A stretch of 40,807 bases of DNA from JAHWJR01 sp035942035 (GCA_035942035.1 DASZDK010000019.1:1-40807), one strand, 5' to 3'; counted from the stretch's first letter, positions 7,386 to 15,691 are shown. Numbers and translations are program-made. Notes: generated from the letters alone by a model not told the origin.

Positions 7386-8386
7386 CCAGACGGGCGCCCC
7401 ATGGAGCGCTGAGGACGGGCGCGGTGGCCGCCGCCCTGGTCGCCGGTGCCTGCGGCAGCGGCTCCCCCTCGGCCCTCGACCCCAAGGGCCCCGCCTCGGA
7501 GCGCATCGCCGAGGTGTGGTGGCTGATGCTGGCCCTGGCCGTCGTCGTCTACCTGGTGGTGGGTGGGCTCATCCTGGTCGCCTCCCGCCGGAAGCGAGAC
7601 GCACAGGAGGGCGGCCGGCGGCTGCCGTTGAGCGAGAACGCCTTCATTTGGATCGGCGGCATCGCCGTGCCCACCGCCATCCTCGTGGTCCTCGCCGTGG
7701 TGACGGTGTCGTCGACCGCCGAGCTGACCCAGGCTGACGACGACCCGCTGCGCATCGAGGTCGAGGGCTTCAAGTGGTGGTGGGAGGTCCGCTATCCCGA
7801 CGCCGACGTCGTCACCGCCAACGAGGTGCACGTGCCCGCCGGCCGGCCGGTGGAGATCGAGCTGACCACCGCCGACGTCATCCACAGCTTCTGGGTGCCC
7901 GAGCTGGCGGGCAAGGTCGACCTCGTCCCCGGTCAGCGCAACATCCTGCGCCTGACCGCCGACGAGCCGGGCGAGTACCGCGGCCAGTGCGCCGAGTTCT
8001 GCGGCATCCAGCACGCCCGCATGGCGTTCCTCGTCATCGCCGACGAGCCCAGCGCCTTCGACGACTGGATAGAGCGTCACCGGGCGCCGCCTCCCGAGCC
8101 GCCACCGGGACCGGCAGCCGAGGGCGAGAGGATCTTCGAGAGCTCCTCGTGCGCCGGGTGCCACACCGTGCGAGGCACCTCGGCCCGCGGTACGTCCGGG
8201 CCCGACCTCAGCGACTTCGGCAGCCGGCGCACCATCGGGGCGGCGACCGTGGAGAACAACCGGGGGAACCTCGGCGGGTGGATCGTCAACGCCCAGGCGC
8301 TCAAGCCCGGGAACCTGATGCCGCCCGTCTCACTCGAGCCCGACGAGTTGCAGGCCCTGATCGCCTACCTGGAGAGCCGGAGGTAA
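7382..8386 (+). CDS. ctaC: Cytochrome c oxidase subunit II with fused cytochrome c domain (caa3-type)
   Basis: 334 residues from GTG 7382, overlapping the qcrA stop as GTGA. A lipoprotein signal ends at lipobox LVAGA-C24. Two helices follow (WWLMLALAVVVYLVVGGL and GGIAVPTAILVVLAVVTV), then the cupredoxin domain with the complete CuA set: H168 in IHSFWVPEL and C203-x-E205-x-C207-x3-H211-x2-M214. After a proline-rich linker, a class I cytochrome c domain carries C257-A-G-C260-H261 and a C-terminal LMPP methionine. Fusion of cytochrome c to subunit II is the caa3 arrangement; classical actinobacterial CtaC next to a dihaem QcrC usually lacks it. Confidence 0.95.
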   Translation: MTRRAPHGALRTGAVAAALVAGACGSGSPSALDPKGPASERIAEVWWLMLALAVVVYLVVGGLILVASRRKRDAQEGGRRLPLSENAFIWIGGIAVPTAILVVLAVVTVSSTAELTQADDDPLRIEVEGFKWWWEVRYPDADVVTANEVHVPAGRPVEIELTTADVIHSFWVPELAGKVDLVPGQRNILRLTADEPGEYRGQCAEFCGIQHARMAFLVIADEPSAFDDWIERHRAPPPEPPPGPAAEGERIFESSSCAGCHTVRGTSARGTSGPDLSDFGSRRTIGAATVENNRGNLGGWIVNAQALKPGNLMPPVSLEPDELQALIAYLESRR

Positions 8387-8389
8387 CCC

Positions 8390-10306
8390 GTGGCCGTCGT
8401 CGAAGAACGCTCTGCTGAGGAGATCGAGCACGAGCTGCACGAGGTGTGGGAGGACGCTCCGGGCATTCCCGGCTTCTTCGCCACCGTCGACCACAAGCGC
8501 ATCGGCATGCGGTACATCTACACCGCCTTCATCTTCTTCTTCATCGCCGGCGTCCAGGCACTGTTCATCCGCGCCCAGCTCACCGTGCCCGAAGCCGACG
8601 TGGTGGGGCCCGAGACCTACAACCAGCTGTTCACCATGCACGGGACGACGATGATCTTCCTGTTCAACACGCCGGTGCTGGCGGGCTTCGGCAACTACCT
8701 GCTGCCGCTGCAGCTCGGCACCAGGGACATGGCGTTCCCCCGGCTCAACGCCTTCAGCTACTGGGTGTTCGTGCTGGCCGGGATCTTCATGTACACCAGC
8801 TACCTGGTGGGTGCACCGCCCGACGGCGGCTGGTTCGCCTACCTGCCCCTCACCGACAAGGTCAACTCCCCCGGAGTCAACCTCGACTTCTGGGGGCTGG
8901 GCGTGATCTTCGTCGGCATCTCCACCACCGTCGGGGCCATCAACTTCATCGTGACCACGTTCAAGCTGCGAGCGCCGGGAATGTCGATCAACCGGCTCCC
9001 CCTCTTCGTCTGGTCGATCCTGGCCATGGCGTTCATGATCATCTTCGCCGTCCCCGCCGTCACCCTGGCCGCCGCCCTGCTCGAGGCCGACCGCCTCTTC
9101 GGCACCGCCTTCTTCGACGTCGCTCGGGGCGGCAGCGCCCTGCTGTACCAGCACCTGTTCTGGTTCTGGGGCCACCCCGAGGTGTACATCCTGTTCGTCC
9201 CCGCGGTGGGCATGGTCTCGATGATGATCCCGGTCTTCTCCCGGCGGGCGGTGTCGGGCTACGTCTGGGCGGTGGGATCGCTGGTGGCCATCGCCTTCAT
9301 CAGCTTCGGCGTGTGGGTCCACCACATGTTCGCCGCTGGGCTGCCGGCCCTCGCCATGTCGTTCTTCTCGGCGGCGAGCCTGGTCATCGCCATCCCCAGC
9401 GGGGTCCTGTTCTTCGTGTGGATCGCCACCATGTGGCAGGGCCGGGTGCGCTGGACGACGCCGATGCTGTTCTCGTTCGGCTTCCTGTTCATCTTCCTGG
9501 CGGGCGGGCTCACCGGCGTGATGGTCTCGGTGCTGCCCTTCGACTGGCAGGTGACCGACAGCTACTTCATCGTGGCCCACTTCCACTACGTGCTCAACGG
9601 CGCCGTGGTGTTCCCCATCTTCGGCGCCCTGTACTTCTGGCTGCCCAAGATGACGGGCCGGATGCTGAGCGAGCGCCTGGGCCGGCTGAGCTTCTGGAGC
9701 ATGTTCGTGGGTTTCAACGTGGCCTTCTTCCCGATGCACGTCCTCGGCCTGCTGGGCATGCCCCGCCGGGTCTACACCTACGCCGAGGGGCTGGGATGGG
9801 AGACACTGAACGTGGTGGTGACCGCCGGCTCGCTGCTGTTCGGCCTGGGCACGCTGCTGACCGTGGTCGCGTGGGTCATGAGCCGGTCTCGGGGGGCGCC
9901 GGCAGGGGACAACCCCTGGGACGCCGACTCCCTGGAGTGGTCGGTGGCCTCCCCCACGCCGCACTACAACTTCCGAGCCATCCCCGTGGTGGCCAGCCGG
10001 CACCCGCTGTGGGACCAGCAGCTCCTCCCCGAGGCCATTTCCGGCGACGACGAGGGCACCCGCAGCATGGGCACGCCGGGCGCGCTCGCCGACGAGACGC
10101 CCATCACCACCGGGCTGGACGCCGGTGCCGAGGAGACCATGGAGATCCCCCGGGAGACGTACCTGCCCTTCCTCCTGGCGCTGGGCTTGGCCGTGTTCTT
10201 CACCGGGCTGCTGGTCGAGGCCGTGGTGATCGGCGTGGCCGGCCTGGTCGTGGCCACCATCGGACTTCTCTGGTGGGCGTGGCGCACGGAAGCCGACCTC
10301 GTATGA
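8390..10306 (+). CDS. ctaD: Cytochrome c oxidase subunit I
   Basis: 638 residues from GTG 8390, three bases after the ctaC stop. Haem a ligands H84 and H399, haem a3 ligand H397 (VAHFHYV) and CuB ligands H262, H311 and H312 are present, with the cross-linking Tyr266 in HPEVY. D-pathway residues D113, N120 and Glu264 are kept. At the position of the K-pathway lysine (IPTGVK in the mitochondrial enzyme) the sequence reads IPSGVL, so that lysine is Leu340. After the 12-helix core, a C-terminal extension from about residue 580 has two more helices and resembles a fused subunit IV-like tail. Confidence 0.97.
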   Translation: MAVVEERSAEEIEHELHEVWEDAPGIPGFFATVDHKRIGMRYIYTAFIFFFIAGVQALFIRAQLTVPEADVVGPETYNQLFTMHGTTMIFLFNTPVLAGFGNYLLPLQLGTRDMAFPRLNAFSYWVFVLAGIFMYTSYLVGAPPDGGWFAYLPLTDKVNSPGVNLDFWGLGVIFVGISTTVGAINFIVTTFKLRAPGMSINRLPLFVWSILAMAFMIIFAVPAVTLAAALLEADRLFGTAFFDVARGGSALLYQHLFWFWGHPEVYILFVPAVGMVSMMIPVFSRRAVSGYVWAVGSLVAIAFISFGVWVHHMFAAGLPALAMSFFSAASLVIAIPSGVLFFVWIATMWQGRVRWTTPMLFSFGFLFIFLAGGLTGVMVSVLPFDWQVTDSYFIVAHFHYVLNGAVVFPIFGALYFWLPKMTGRMLSERLGRLSFWSMFVGFNVAFFPMHVLGLLGMPRRVYTYAEGLGWETLNVVVTAGSLLFGLGTLLTVVAWVMSRSRGAPAGDNPWDADSLEWSVASPTPHYNFRAIPVVASRHPLWDQQLLPEAISGDDEGTRSMGTPGALADETPITTGLDAGAEETMEIPRETYLPFLLALGLAVFFTGLLVEAVVIGVAGLVVATIGLLWWAWRTEADLV

Positions 10307-10325
10307 GTGCCTGCCGGGTGACGTC

Positions 10326-10922
10326 ATGACCACCGCCGTCGCCGTCCCGCCCGCATCTCCTCGCCGGCGCACCTACCCCACCGGCTGGTGGGGAATGGTC
10401 GTGCTGATCATGACCGAGGCCATGATCTTCGCCGGCCTGCTCAGCTCGTACTTCTTCGTGCGGGCCATCTCCCCGGAGTGGCCCCTCGGCCACATCGAGC
10501 CCCCCGAGCTCAAGCGCATCTCGTTGTTCACCGTGGTGCTGCTCGGCAGCAGCGTGCCCATCTTCTGGGCCGAGTCCGCCATCCGGAAGGGCAACCAGCG
10601 TGGGCTGCGGCTGGGGCTGCTGCTCAGCTTCCTGCTCGGTGCCATCTTCATGGCCAACCTGTTCTTCGAGTACGAGGAGCTGCACTTCGGCGTGCGTGAC
10701 AACGCCTACGCCTCGCTGTACTACGCCATCACCGGCCTGCACGGGCTCCACGTGTTCGTGGGCCTGGTCATGAACCTGGTCGTGCAGATCAAGGCCTGGC
10801 AGGGGAAGTTCACCGCCTCCCGCCACCTCACCGTGGAGATCTTCGGCCTGTACTGGCACTTCGTCGACGTGGTGTGGATCTTCGTGTTCTCCTCCCTCTA
10901 CGTGTCGGTGGGTCACTGGTGA
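10326..10922 (+). CDS. ctaE: Cytochrome c oxidase subunit III
   Basis: 198 residues from ATG 10326. The short five-helix form typical of bacteria is seen: GWWGMVVLIMTEAMIFAGLLSS with the conserved Glu in MTEAMIF, ISLFTVVLLGSSVPIFW, LGLLLSFLLGAIFMANLF, the GLHGLHVFVGLV helix and the YWHFVDVVWIFVF signature. It packs against subunit I and is thought to stabilise the D-pathway proton entry. It follows ctaD by 19 bp and overlaps the next gene by the GTGA junction at 10919-10922. Confidence 0.96.
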   Translation: MTTAVAVPPASPRRRTYPTGWWGMVVLIMTEAMIFAGLLSSYFFVRAISPEWPLGHIEPPELKRISLFTVVLLGSSVPIFWAESAIRKGNQRGLRLGLLLSFLLGAIFMANLFFEYEELHFGVRDNAYASLYYAITGLHGLHVFVGLVMNLVVQIKAWQGKFTASRHLTVEIFGLYWHFVDVVWIFVFSSLYVSVGHW

Positions 10923-11293
10923 GCTCCCCTGTCGCCGACGCCGGGCCGGACACCGGCCAGGGGGGCATCAAGGCCTGGACCGGCGCCCTGGTCGGGATCG
11001 TGGCGTGGATGGTCCACCTCACGGCCCTGGCCAGCCTGGTCGAGCTGACCTGCGAGCGGCCGGCGGTGGAGTGGGTGCTGCACCTCACCACCGCGGTCAC
11101 GGCCGGCGTGACCCTGCTCGGCATGTGGTGGTGCCTGGCCCTGGTGCGCACGTCCGGCGACCCCGACGCGGCGGGTACCCGGGGCGGGCGCCACGGCTTC
11201 CTCGGGCTGTTCGGGCTCATGATGGGCGCGTTCTCGGTGCTGCTCATCCTGTGGGAGGGCAGCTACGTGCTGTTCCTGGACGCCTGTGCCTGA
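10919..11293 (+). CDS. Small membrane protein of the oxidase operon, unknown function
   Basis: 124 residues from GTG 10919, translationally coupled to ctaE (GTGA) and overlapping ctaG by eight bases. Three hydrophobic segments are visible: WTGALVGIVAWMVHLTALASLVEL, LHLTTAVTAGVTLLGMWWCLALV and FLGLFGLMMGAFSVLLILWEGSYVL. A few residues (His in MVHLT and LHLT, Cys in ELTCE, WWC and the terminal ACA) could contact haem or copper, but no motif is diagnostic. Its position between subunit III and the copper-insertion protein suggests an oxidase accessory subunit or assembly factor. I do not recognise the family. Confidence 0.75.
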   Translation: MSSPVADAGPDTGQGGIKAWTGALVGIVAWMVHLTALASLVELTCERPAVEWVLHLTTAVTAGVTLLGMWWCLALVRTSGDPDAAGTRGGRHGFLGLFGLMMGAFSVLLILWEGSYVLFLDACA

Positions 11294-12086
11294 GCCCTCC
11301 AGCCTCGTCCTGGTGGCCGTTGCCGGCGCCTACGTGGCCGGCCTTCGGCGGGTGTGGGCCACCGCCGGCCAGGGGCGCCTGGTGCGGCCGGGCCAGGCGC
11401 TGGCGGCACTGGTGGGCCTTGGCGTGGTGGCCGTGGCCGTGGTCTCGCCCCTCCACGCCGCCACCGACGCCCGCCTCAGCGCCCACATGGTGCAGCACGT
11501 GCTCCTGGTCGGGGTGGCCGCCCCGCTCCTGGCCGTAGGTGCGCCGCTCCCCACCCTGCTCTGGGCCCTCCCCGAGGGGTGGCGGCGCCGGCTCCTCCCG
11601 TGGTGGCGCCGGGCGGCCAGCAGCTGCGCCGGCACCGGGTGGGTTCGGTGGACGGCGGCCGCCCTCGTCGTCCAGGTCGGCGCCCTGTGGGCCTGGCACG
11701 TCCCCGTCCTGTACCAGGCGGCGATGTCCTCCGAGGCCCTCCACGCCCTGGAGCACTCCAGCTTCCTCGTCACCGCTGTCGTCTTCTGGTGGGCGGTGGC
11801 TGCGGCCCGCCACCGCCCCGTCGGGGGCGCTGCCGTTCTCGCCGTGTTCGTCGGGGCCCTGCCGGCCACGGCCCTGGGCGCGCTGATGACCCTGGCCGGA
11901 CGGCCCTGGTACCCCGTCTACGCCGGCGACCCCGGAGCGGCGCTGCAGGACCAGCAACTCGCCGGTGTGATCATGTGGGGCTTCGGCGGGGTGGCGGCAT
12001 TGGTGGCCACCCTCGTGCTCTTCGCCGCCTGGCTGGCCGCCCTCGAACGGTCGTCCCCGGCCAGGCCGGACCTGGTGCGGACATGA
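11286..12086 (+). CDS. ctaG: CtaG (caa3-type) cytochrome c oxidase assembly factor
   Basis: 266 residues from GTG 11286. About seven membrane helices. Family features seen: ARLSAHMVQHVLLVGVAAPLL, LWAWHVPVLYQAA, and LHALEHSSFLVTAVVFWW; the His residues in these motifs are conserved in the caa3_CtaG family. These proteins take part in maturation of the oxidase copper sites, most likely CuB or CuA delivery; they are unrelated to the Cox11-type CtaG. The presence of this factor directly behind ctaCDE fits the caa3 design of subunit II. Confidence 0.93.
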   Translation: MPEPSSLVLVAVAGAYVAGLRRVWATAGQGRLVRPGQALAALVGLGVVAVAVVSPLHAATDARLSAHMVQHVLLVGVAAPLLAVGAPLPTLLWALPEGWRRRLLPWWRRAASSCAGTGWVRWTAAALVVQVGALWAWHVPVLYQAAMSSEALHALEHSSFLVTAVVFWWAVAAARHRPVGGAAVLAVFVGALPATALGALMTLAGRPWYPVYAGDPGAALQDQQLAGVIMWGFGGVAALVATLVLFAAWLAALERSSPARPDLVRT

Positions 12087-12096
12087 GGAGGAGTGA

Positions 12097-12504
12097 ATGA
12101 GCACGCTGTCGGGCCACGCTCGGTTCCGGGGGCGGAGCGCGCCCGTGGTCGCCGCCGTGATGGTTGCCCTGGCCCTCGCCGCCTGCCAGGACGACGAGCC
12201 CAGCGCCCGCTCCACCGTCGCCACCGGCAATCCGGAGCTCGGCCGGGAGCTGCTCGAGTCCTACGGGTGCGGCTCGTGCCACACCATCCCCGGCGTCAAG
12301 GGCGCCGACGCGCTGGTGGGGCCGCCACTCACGTCGTTCGCCCACCGTTCGTACGTGGCCGGCCAGCTGGCCAACACCCCCGACAACCTCGCCCGCTGGA
12401 TCCAGGACCCCCGGCGGGTCGAGCCGGGCACGGCCATGCCCGATCTCGGCGTCGATCCCGAGGAGGCCCGCAACATGGCGGCCTACCTCCTGCAGCTCGA
12501 CTGA
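12097..12504 (+). CDS. Monohaem cytochrome c lipoprotein
   Basis: 135 residues from ATG 12097, preceded by a strong purine-rich ribosome site (GGAGGAG) right after the ctaG stop. A signal peptide with lipobox LALAA-C30 predicts a membrane-tethered extracytoplasmic protein. The haem motif is C58-G-S-C61-H62, and the TAMPDLG segment supplies a likely Met ligand. The fold is class I, similar to the domain fused to ctaC (both have an ARW/GGW-I-x-D/N-P/A pattern before the Met). It could shuttle electrons between QcrC and CtaC. It is last in the rightward operon and converges on qcrB 12 bp away. Confidence 0.92.
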   Translation: MSTLSGHARFRGRSAPVVAAVMVALALAACQDDEPSARSTVATGNPELGRELLESYGCGSCHTIPGVKGADALVGPPLTSFAHRSYVAGQLANTPDNLARWIQDPRRVEPGTAMPDLGVDPEEARNMAAYLLQLD

Positions 12505-12516
12505 CTGCGGCGCCAG

Positions 12517-13878
12517 TTACGCCGTCGCCGGTTTCTCCGCCCGGACCGGCTCCTCGGCCTCGGCCTCGGCCTCAGTCTCGGTCAGGGGGTCGTCGGCGGC
12601 CAGGTCCCGGCACAGCTTCCAGGCGAACACGGCGGCCAGCAGAGGCACTACGAAGAGCACGATTCGGAAGCCCCACACCACGGGGACGATGGCCACGTCG
12701 AGCTTCTGGGCGATGATGTCGTCGCCTCCGGCCAGCAACAGCACGCCGTAGAAGGTCAGCACGCCGACGCCGATGGCGGTGCGCACGGGTCGGTCCCGGG
12801 GCCGGTCGAGCACGTGGTGCTCGTCACGGTCACCGGTGAGACGGCGCTCCAGGAACGGCCAGGCGTAGAGCAGAACGAAGGTGACGGTCGGGAGCACGAT
12901 CCCGGGGATCAGCACCTCTGAAACGGTGTAGCCAAACAGGGTGAAGTCCCAGGGCGGGAACAGCCGGAGGGCGCCCTCCAGCCACCCGATGTACCAGTCG
13001 GGTTGCGCCGCAGTCGTGACGTCGGCGGCCTCGAACGGACCGTACAGCCATACCGGGTTGATCTGGATCAAGCCGCCCATCCCGGCCAGCACGGCCGTCA
13101 CGAGCACGAACACCCCTGAGGTCTTCACCACGTACGTGGGCCACAGGCGAATGCCGGCCACGTTGCGGTCGGTGCGGCCCCGACCGGGGAAGTGGGTGTG
13201 CTTCTGGCGCCACATGATGCCCATGTGGGCCACGATGAGCCCGACGATGGCCGCCGGTACCAGCAGCACGTGCATCACGAACAGCCGGCCAATGATGTCG
13301 TGGGCCGGGAACTCGCCGCCGAAGAGAAGGAAGGCCAGCCACGTCCCGATCACCGGCACCGCCAGGAAGATCGAGTAGAAGATGCGCAGCCCGGTGCCCG
13401 ACAGCAGGTCGTCGGGCAGCGAGTAGCCAGTGAAGCCGTTGAGCACCGCCAGCAGCAGCAGGGTGACCCCCACCATCCAGTTCAGCTCCCGCGGCCGGCG
13501 AAAGCCGCCGGTGAAGAACACGCGACAGAGGTGGGCGATGATGGCGGCCAGGAACACCAGCGCCGCCCAGTGGTGGATCTGGCGCATGACCAGCCCGGCC
13601 CGCACGTCGAAGCTGAGGTCGAGCGTCGAGCGGAACGCCGCGCTCATGGCCTCGCCCCGCAGGGGGGCGTAGCTGCCTTCGTAGATGACCTCTTCGGTGC
13701 TGGCCTCGAAGAAGAAGGTCAGGAAGATGCCGGTCAGGACGATGATCACGAACGAGTAGAGGGCGAACTCCCCGAGAAGGAAGGACCAGTGGTCGGGGAA
13801 GATCTTGTTGAGCGTGGTCTTGGCGAAGCGCGACGCTCCCAGCCGGTCGTCGAACCAGCGGCTCGCCGCGTTGATCAC
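12517..13878 (-). CDS. qcrB: Cytochrome b subunit of the bc1 complex
   Basis: 453 residues from GTG 13878, with GAGGGG seven bases upstream; no ATG occurs in frame. Haem b ligands are H102/H116 in the second helix and H203/H218 in the fourth. The 15-residue gap of the second pair is the b6-like spacing found in Gram-positive bacteria. PDWYIGW takes the place of the PEWY quinol-oxidation motif, with Asp for Glu. About eight or nine helices are present and the C-terminus is an acidic EAEAEAEEP tail. The gene lies on the strand opposite to qcrC-qcrA and converges on the cytochrome c gene, whereas qcrCAB is normally one operon. It may instead be transcribed with the upstream lipid kinase. Confidence 0.95.
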   Translation of the reverse strand: MINAASRWFDDRLGASRFAKTTLNKIFPDHWSFLLGEFALYSFVIIVLTGIFLTFFFEASTEEVIYEGSYAPLRGEAMSAAFRSTLDLSFDVRAGLVMRQIHHWAALVFLAAIIAHLCRVFFTGGFRRPRELNWMVGVTLLLLAVLNGFTGYSLPDDLLSGTGLRIFYSIFLAVPVIGTWLAFLLFGGEFPAHDIIGRLFVMHVLLVPAAIVGLIVAHMGIMWRQKHTHFPGRGRTDRNVAGIRLWPTYVVKTSGVFVLVTAVLAGMGGLIQINPVWLYGPFEAADVTTAAQPDWYIGWLEGALRLFPPWDFTLFGYTVSEVLIPGIVLPTVTFVLLYAWPFLERRLTGDRDEHHVLDRPRDRPVRTAIGVGVLTFYGVLLLAGGDDIIAQKLDVAIVPVVWGFRIVLFVVPLLAAVFAWKLCRDLAADDPLTETEAEAEAEEPVRAEKPATA

Positions 13879-13943
13879 GCCCGTGCCCCTCGGGCCACGG
13901 CGGGCACATTACTCCTCCACCGCCCTGAAAATCTGCCCCTCCC

Positions 13944-14870
13944 TCACACTTTCAGCCAGACGGACGACGGAAGCATCTCCACAGTGGCGGGTGTCGTCCC
14001 CAGAATCTCGCCGTCGGCCTCGATGCTGAACGGCTGGTCCGACTCGAGTCGGATGCAGCGTCCGCGGAGCTCGAGGATGCTCGGGTGGGGCACGTGGCGG
14101 CCCCGGTAGACCTTGGGGAGCATGGTGAACGAGTCGGTCTTGCGGCCCGTGAACACCAGCAACTCGAGCATCCCGTCGCTCGGGTCGGACCTTGGCGAGA
14201 TGTGCATCCCGCCCCCGAAGAACCGGCCGTTGGCGACGACGACGTTCACCGTCCGCCCTTCGTGGGCCACCTGGCCGTCAACCTCGATCTGCATGGTGCC
14301 CGGGTGGTAGGACGGCAAGGTCGCCCAGAAGGCGAAGAAGTAGCGACTGGGCCCGAGGAGCCGGGGCAGCCCGCCCGCCCGCGCCGCCGTCGACCCGCCC
14401 AGCCCCGCCTCGGCGATGTTGACGAAGTGCCGGGTGCGGCCGGACCCATGCGCATCGACGTAACCGATCCTGGCCACGTCCAGGGCCCGGGTTTCGGCGC
14501 CGACCAGGCGAGCAGCCGCCTCGGCGGGGGCCGTCGGCAGTCCGAAGGTCCGGACGAAGTCGCAGCCCGAGCCGGCGGCCACGACGCCGAGCACGGGCTG
14601 GGGCACGATCGTCCGGCCGTCGACGAACATCCCGTTCACCACCTCGTGCACCGTTCCGTCGCCGCCCACGGCCACCAGGAAGCGCCCGCTCTCCTCCAAG
14701 CGCTCCCGCGCCAGGTGGCTGGCGTGGCCCGGGCCACCGGTCGTGCAGACGTCGTAGTCCATGCCGTGCCCCGCCAGTGCGCCCTCGAGGCGGCGGACCA
14801 CGGCCTCGACCTTGCGCCGGCCCGCCTGCTGGTTGACGATCAGCAACGGGCGCCCGAGCGGGGACGTCAC
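13944..14870 (-). CDS. Diacylglycerol kinase family lipid kinase (DAGK/YegS type)
   Basis: 308 residues from GTG 14870, overlapping the hydrolase stop as GTGA. RPLLIVNQQAGRRK opens the nucleotide-binding domain, VAVGGDGTVHEVVNGM (about residues 66-81) carries the GGDGT signature, and VAAGSGCDFVRTFG corresponds to the substrate loop, with Cys where most members have Asn (GSGNDF). The C-terminal beta-sandwich is seen in VNVVVANGRFFGGGMHISP and PFSIEADGEILGTTP. The likely role is ATP-dependent phosphorylation of a membrane lipid such as diacylglycerol; the exact substrate is not determined. Confidence 0.9.
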   Translation of the reverse strand: MTSPLGRPLLIVNQQAGRRKVEAVVRRLEGALAGHGMDYDVCTTGGPGHASHLARERLEESGRFLVAVGGDGTVHEVVNGMFVDGRTIVPQPVLGVVAAGSGCDFVRTFGLPTAPAEAAARLVGAETRALDVARIGYVDAHGSGRTRHFVNIAEAGLGGSTAARAGGLPRLLGPSRYFFAFWATLPSYHPGTMQIEVDGQVAHEGRTVNVVVANGRFFGGGMHISPRSDPSDGMLELLVFTGRKTDSFTMLPKVYRGRHVPHPSILELRGRCIRLESDQPFSIEADGEILGTTPATVEMLPSSVWLKV

Positions 14871-15691
14871 GCCGGCAAGCCCGCGAGCCAGTCGTGGACG
14901 GCGGCATCGAAGGCGCCGGGCTCCTCGGCCCACGGCAGGTGCCCGCTGTGCTCGAGGACGACCAGGTCGGCATGGGCCACGTTGCGGCGGATGCGCTCCG
15001 CCTCCGACGGTGGGCAAAACACGTCGTGGCGACCGGCCAGCACCAGCACGGGGACCTGCACGTTGCCGAGGCGCTCGACGGCGCTCCACCAGTGGAGGGC
15101 CTGCATCATCTGCACCGCCGTGCGGGCGTCGAACCCCGCTCCGGCGAACACTTGGCGGGGGTCGCTCTGGCCGGTGTCGTGAAAGAAGAACGGGGCCAGC
15201 GCGTGCATGGTGGCCTCGAGCTCGGCGTCGCTGGCCGGCGGCACCCGCTGGAGGACCTGGACCTCGGGCGGCGTGGGCGTGGCATCCAATGTGTCGGCGA
15301 GGCTCTCGCTGGACCCGAGCTGTCCCGGGGTCGCCGCCACCAGGACCAGGCCGGCGACGCGCGCGGGGTGGCGCAGGGCCAGCTCCAGCGCCACCGACGC
15401 TCCGTGGAAGTGGCCGAGGGCCAGCGTCTGTTCGGCGCCGAGGCGGGCGGCCAAGGCGCCGGCGTCGTCCGCCAGCTGCTCCAGCGACAGCGGTTCGGGC
15501 GCTGTCCGAGCGGACCGCCCGTGGCCGCGCTGGTCGTAGAAGACGAGCCGGAGCCTTCCCGCTAACCGCTCCAGCCCGGGACGGAGGTAGGTGTGGTCCA
15601 CGCCCGGCCACCCCGGCACGACGACGCACGAGGCGCCGTCACCCAGAACTTCGTAGTGCAGCACCGTGCCGTTCACCGCCGCGCTGGCCAT
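14867..15691 (-). CDS. Alpha/beta-hydrolase fold protein lacking the usual serine nucleophile
   Basis: 274 residues from ATG 15691, with GGGAGG as ribosome site. The fold is clear: VVVPGWPGVDHTYLRPGL (oxyanion region), VFYDQRGHGRS, VPVLVLAGRHDVFCP (acid residue) and LEHSGHLPWAEEP (catalytic His). The nucleophile elbow reads LGHFHGAS: Phe95 (codon TTC) stands where GxSxG should have Ser. Either the protein is not a hydrolase, or a C-to-T change (TCC to TTC) inactivated it, or this is a sequencing error. It is coupled to the lipid kinase by GTGA. Confidence 0.88.
   Translation of the reverse strand: MASAAVNGTVLHYEVLGDGASCVVVPGWPGVDHTYLRPGLERLAGRLRLVFYDQRGHGRSARTAPEPLSLEQLADDAGALAARLGAEQTLALGHFHGASVALELALRHPARVAGLVLVAATPGQLGSSESLADTLDATPTPPEVQVLQRVPPASDAELEATMHALAPFFFHDTGQSDPRQVFAGAGFDARTAVQMMQALHWWSAVERLGNVQVPVLVLAGRHDVFCPPSEAERIRRNVAHADLVVLEHSGHLPWAEEPGAFDAAVHDWLAGLPA

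Noticed and set aside
8330..10372. Very long open frame antisense to ctaD
   Set aside because: The product is His/Gln/Asp/Glu/Gly-rich low complexity with no motif, a usual by-product of GC-rich codon bias opposite a real gene.
13887..13925. Strong GGAGGAG ribosome site with ATG 13909 just upstream of qcrB
   Set aside because: The ATG is out of frame with qcrB, and a TAA lies in the qcrB frame there. GTG 13878 has its own GAGGGG and gives a normal QcrB N-terminus, so I kept it; a frameshift error remains possible.
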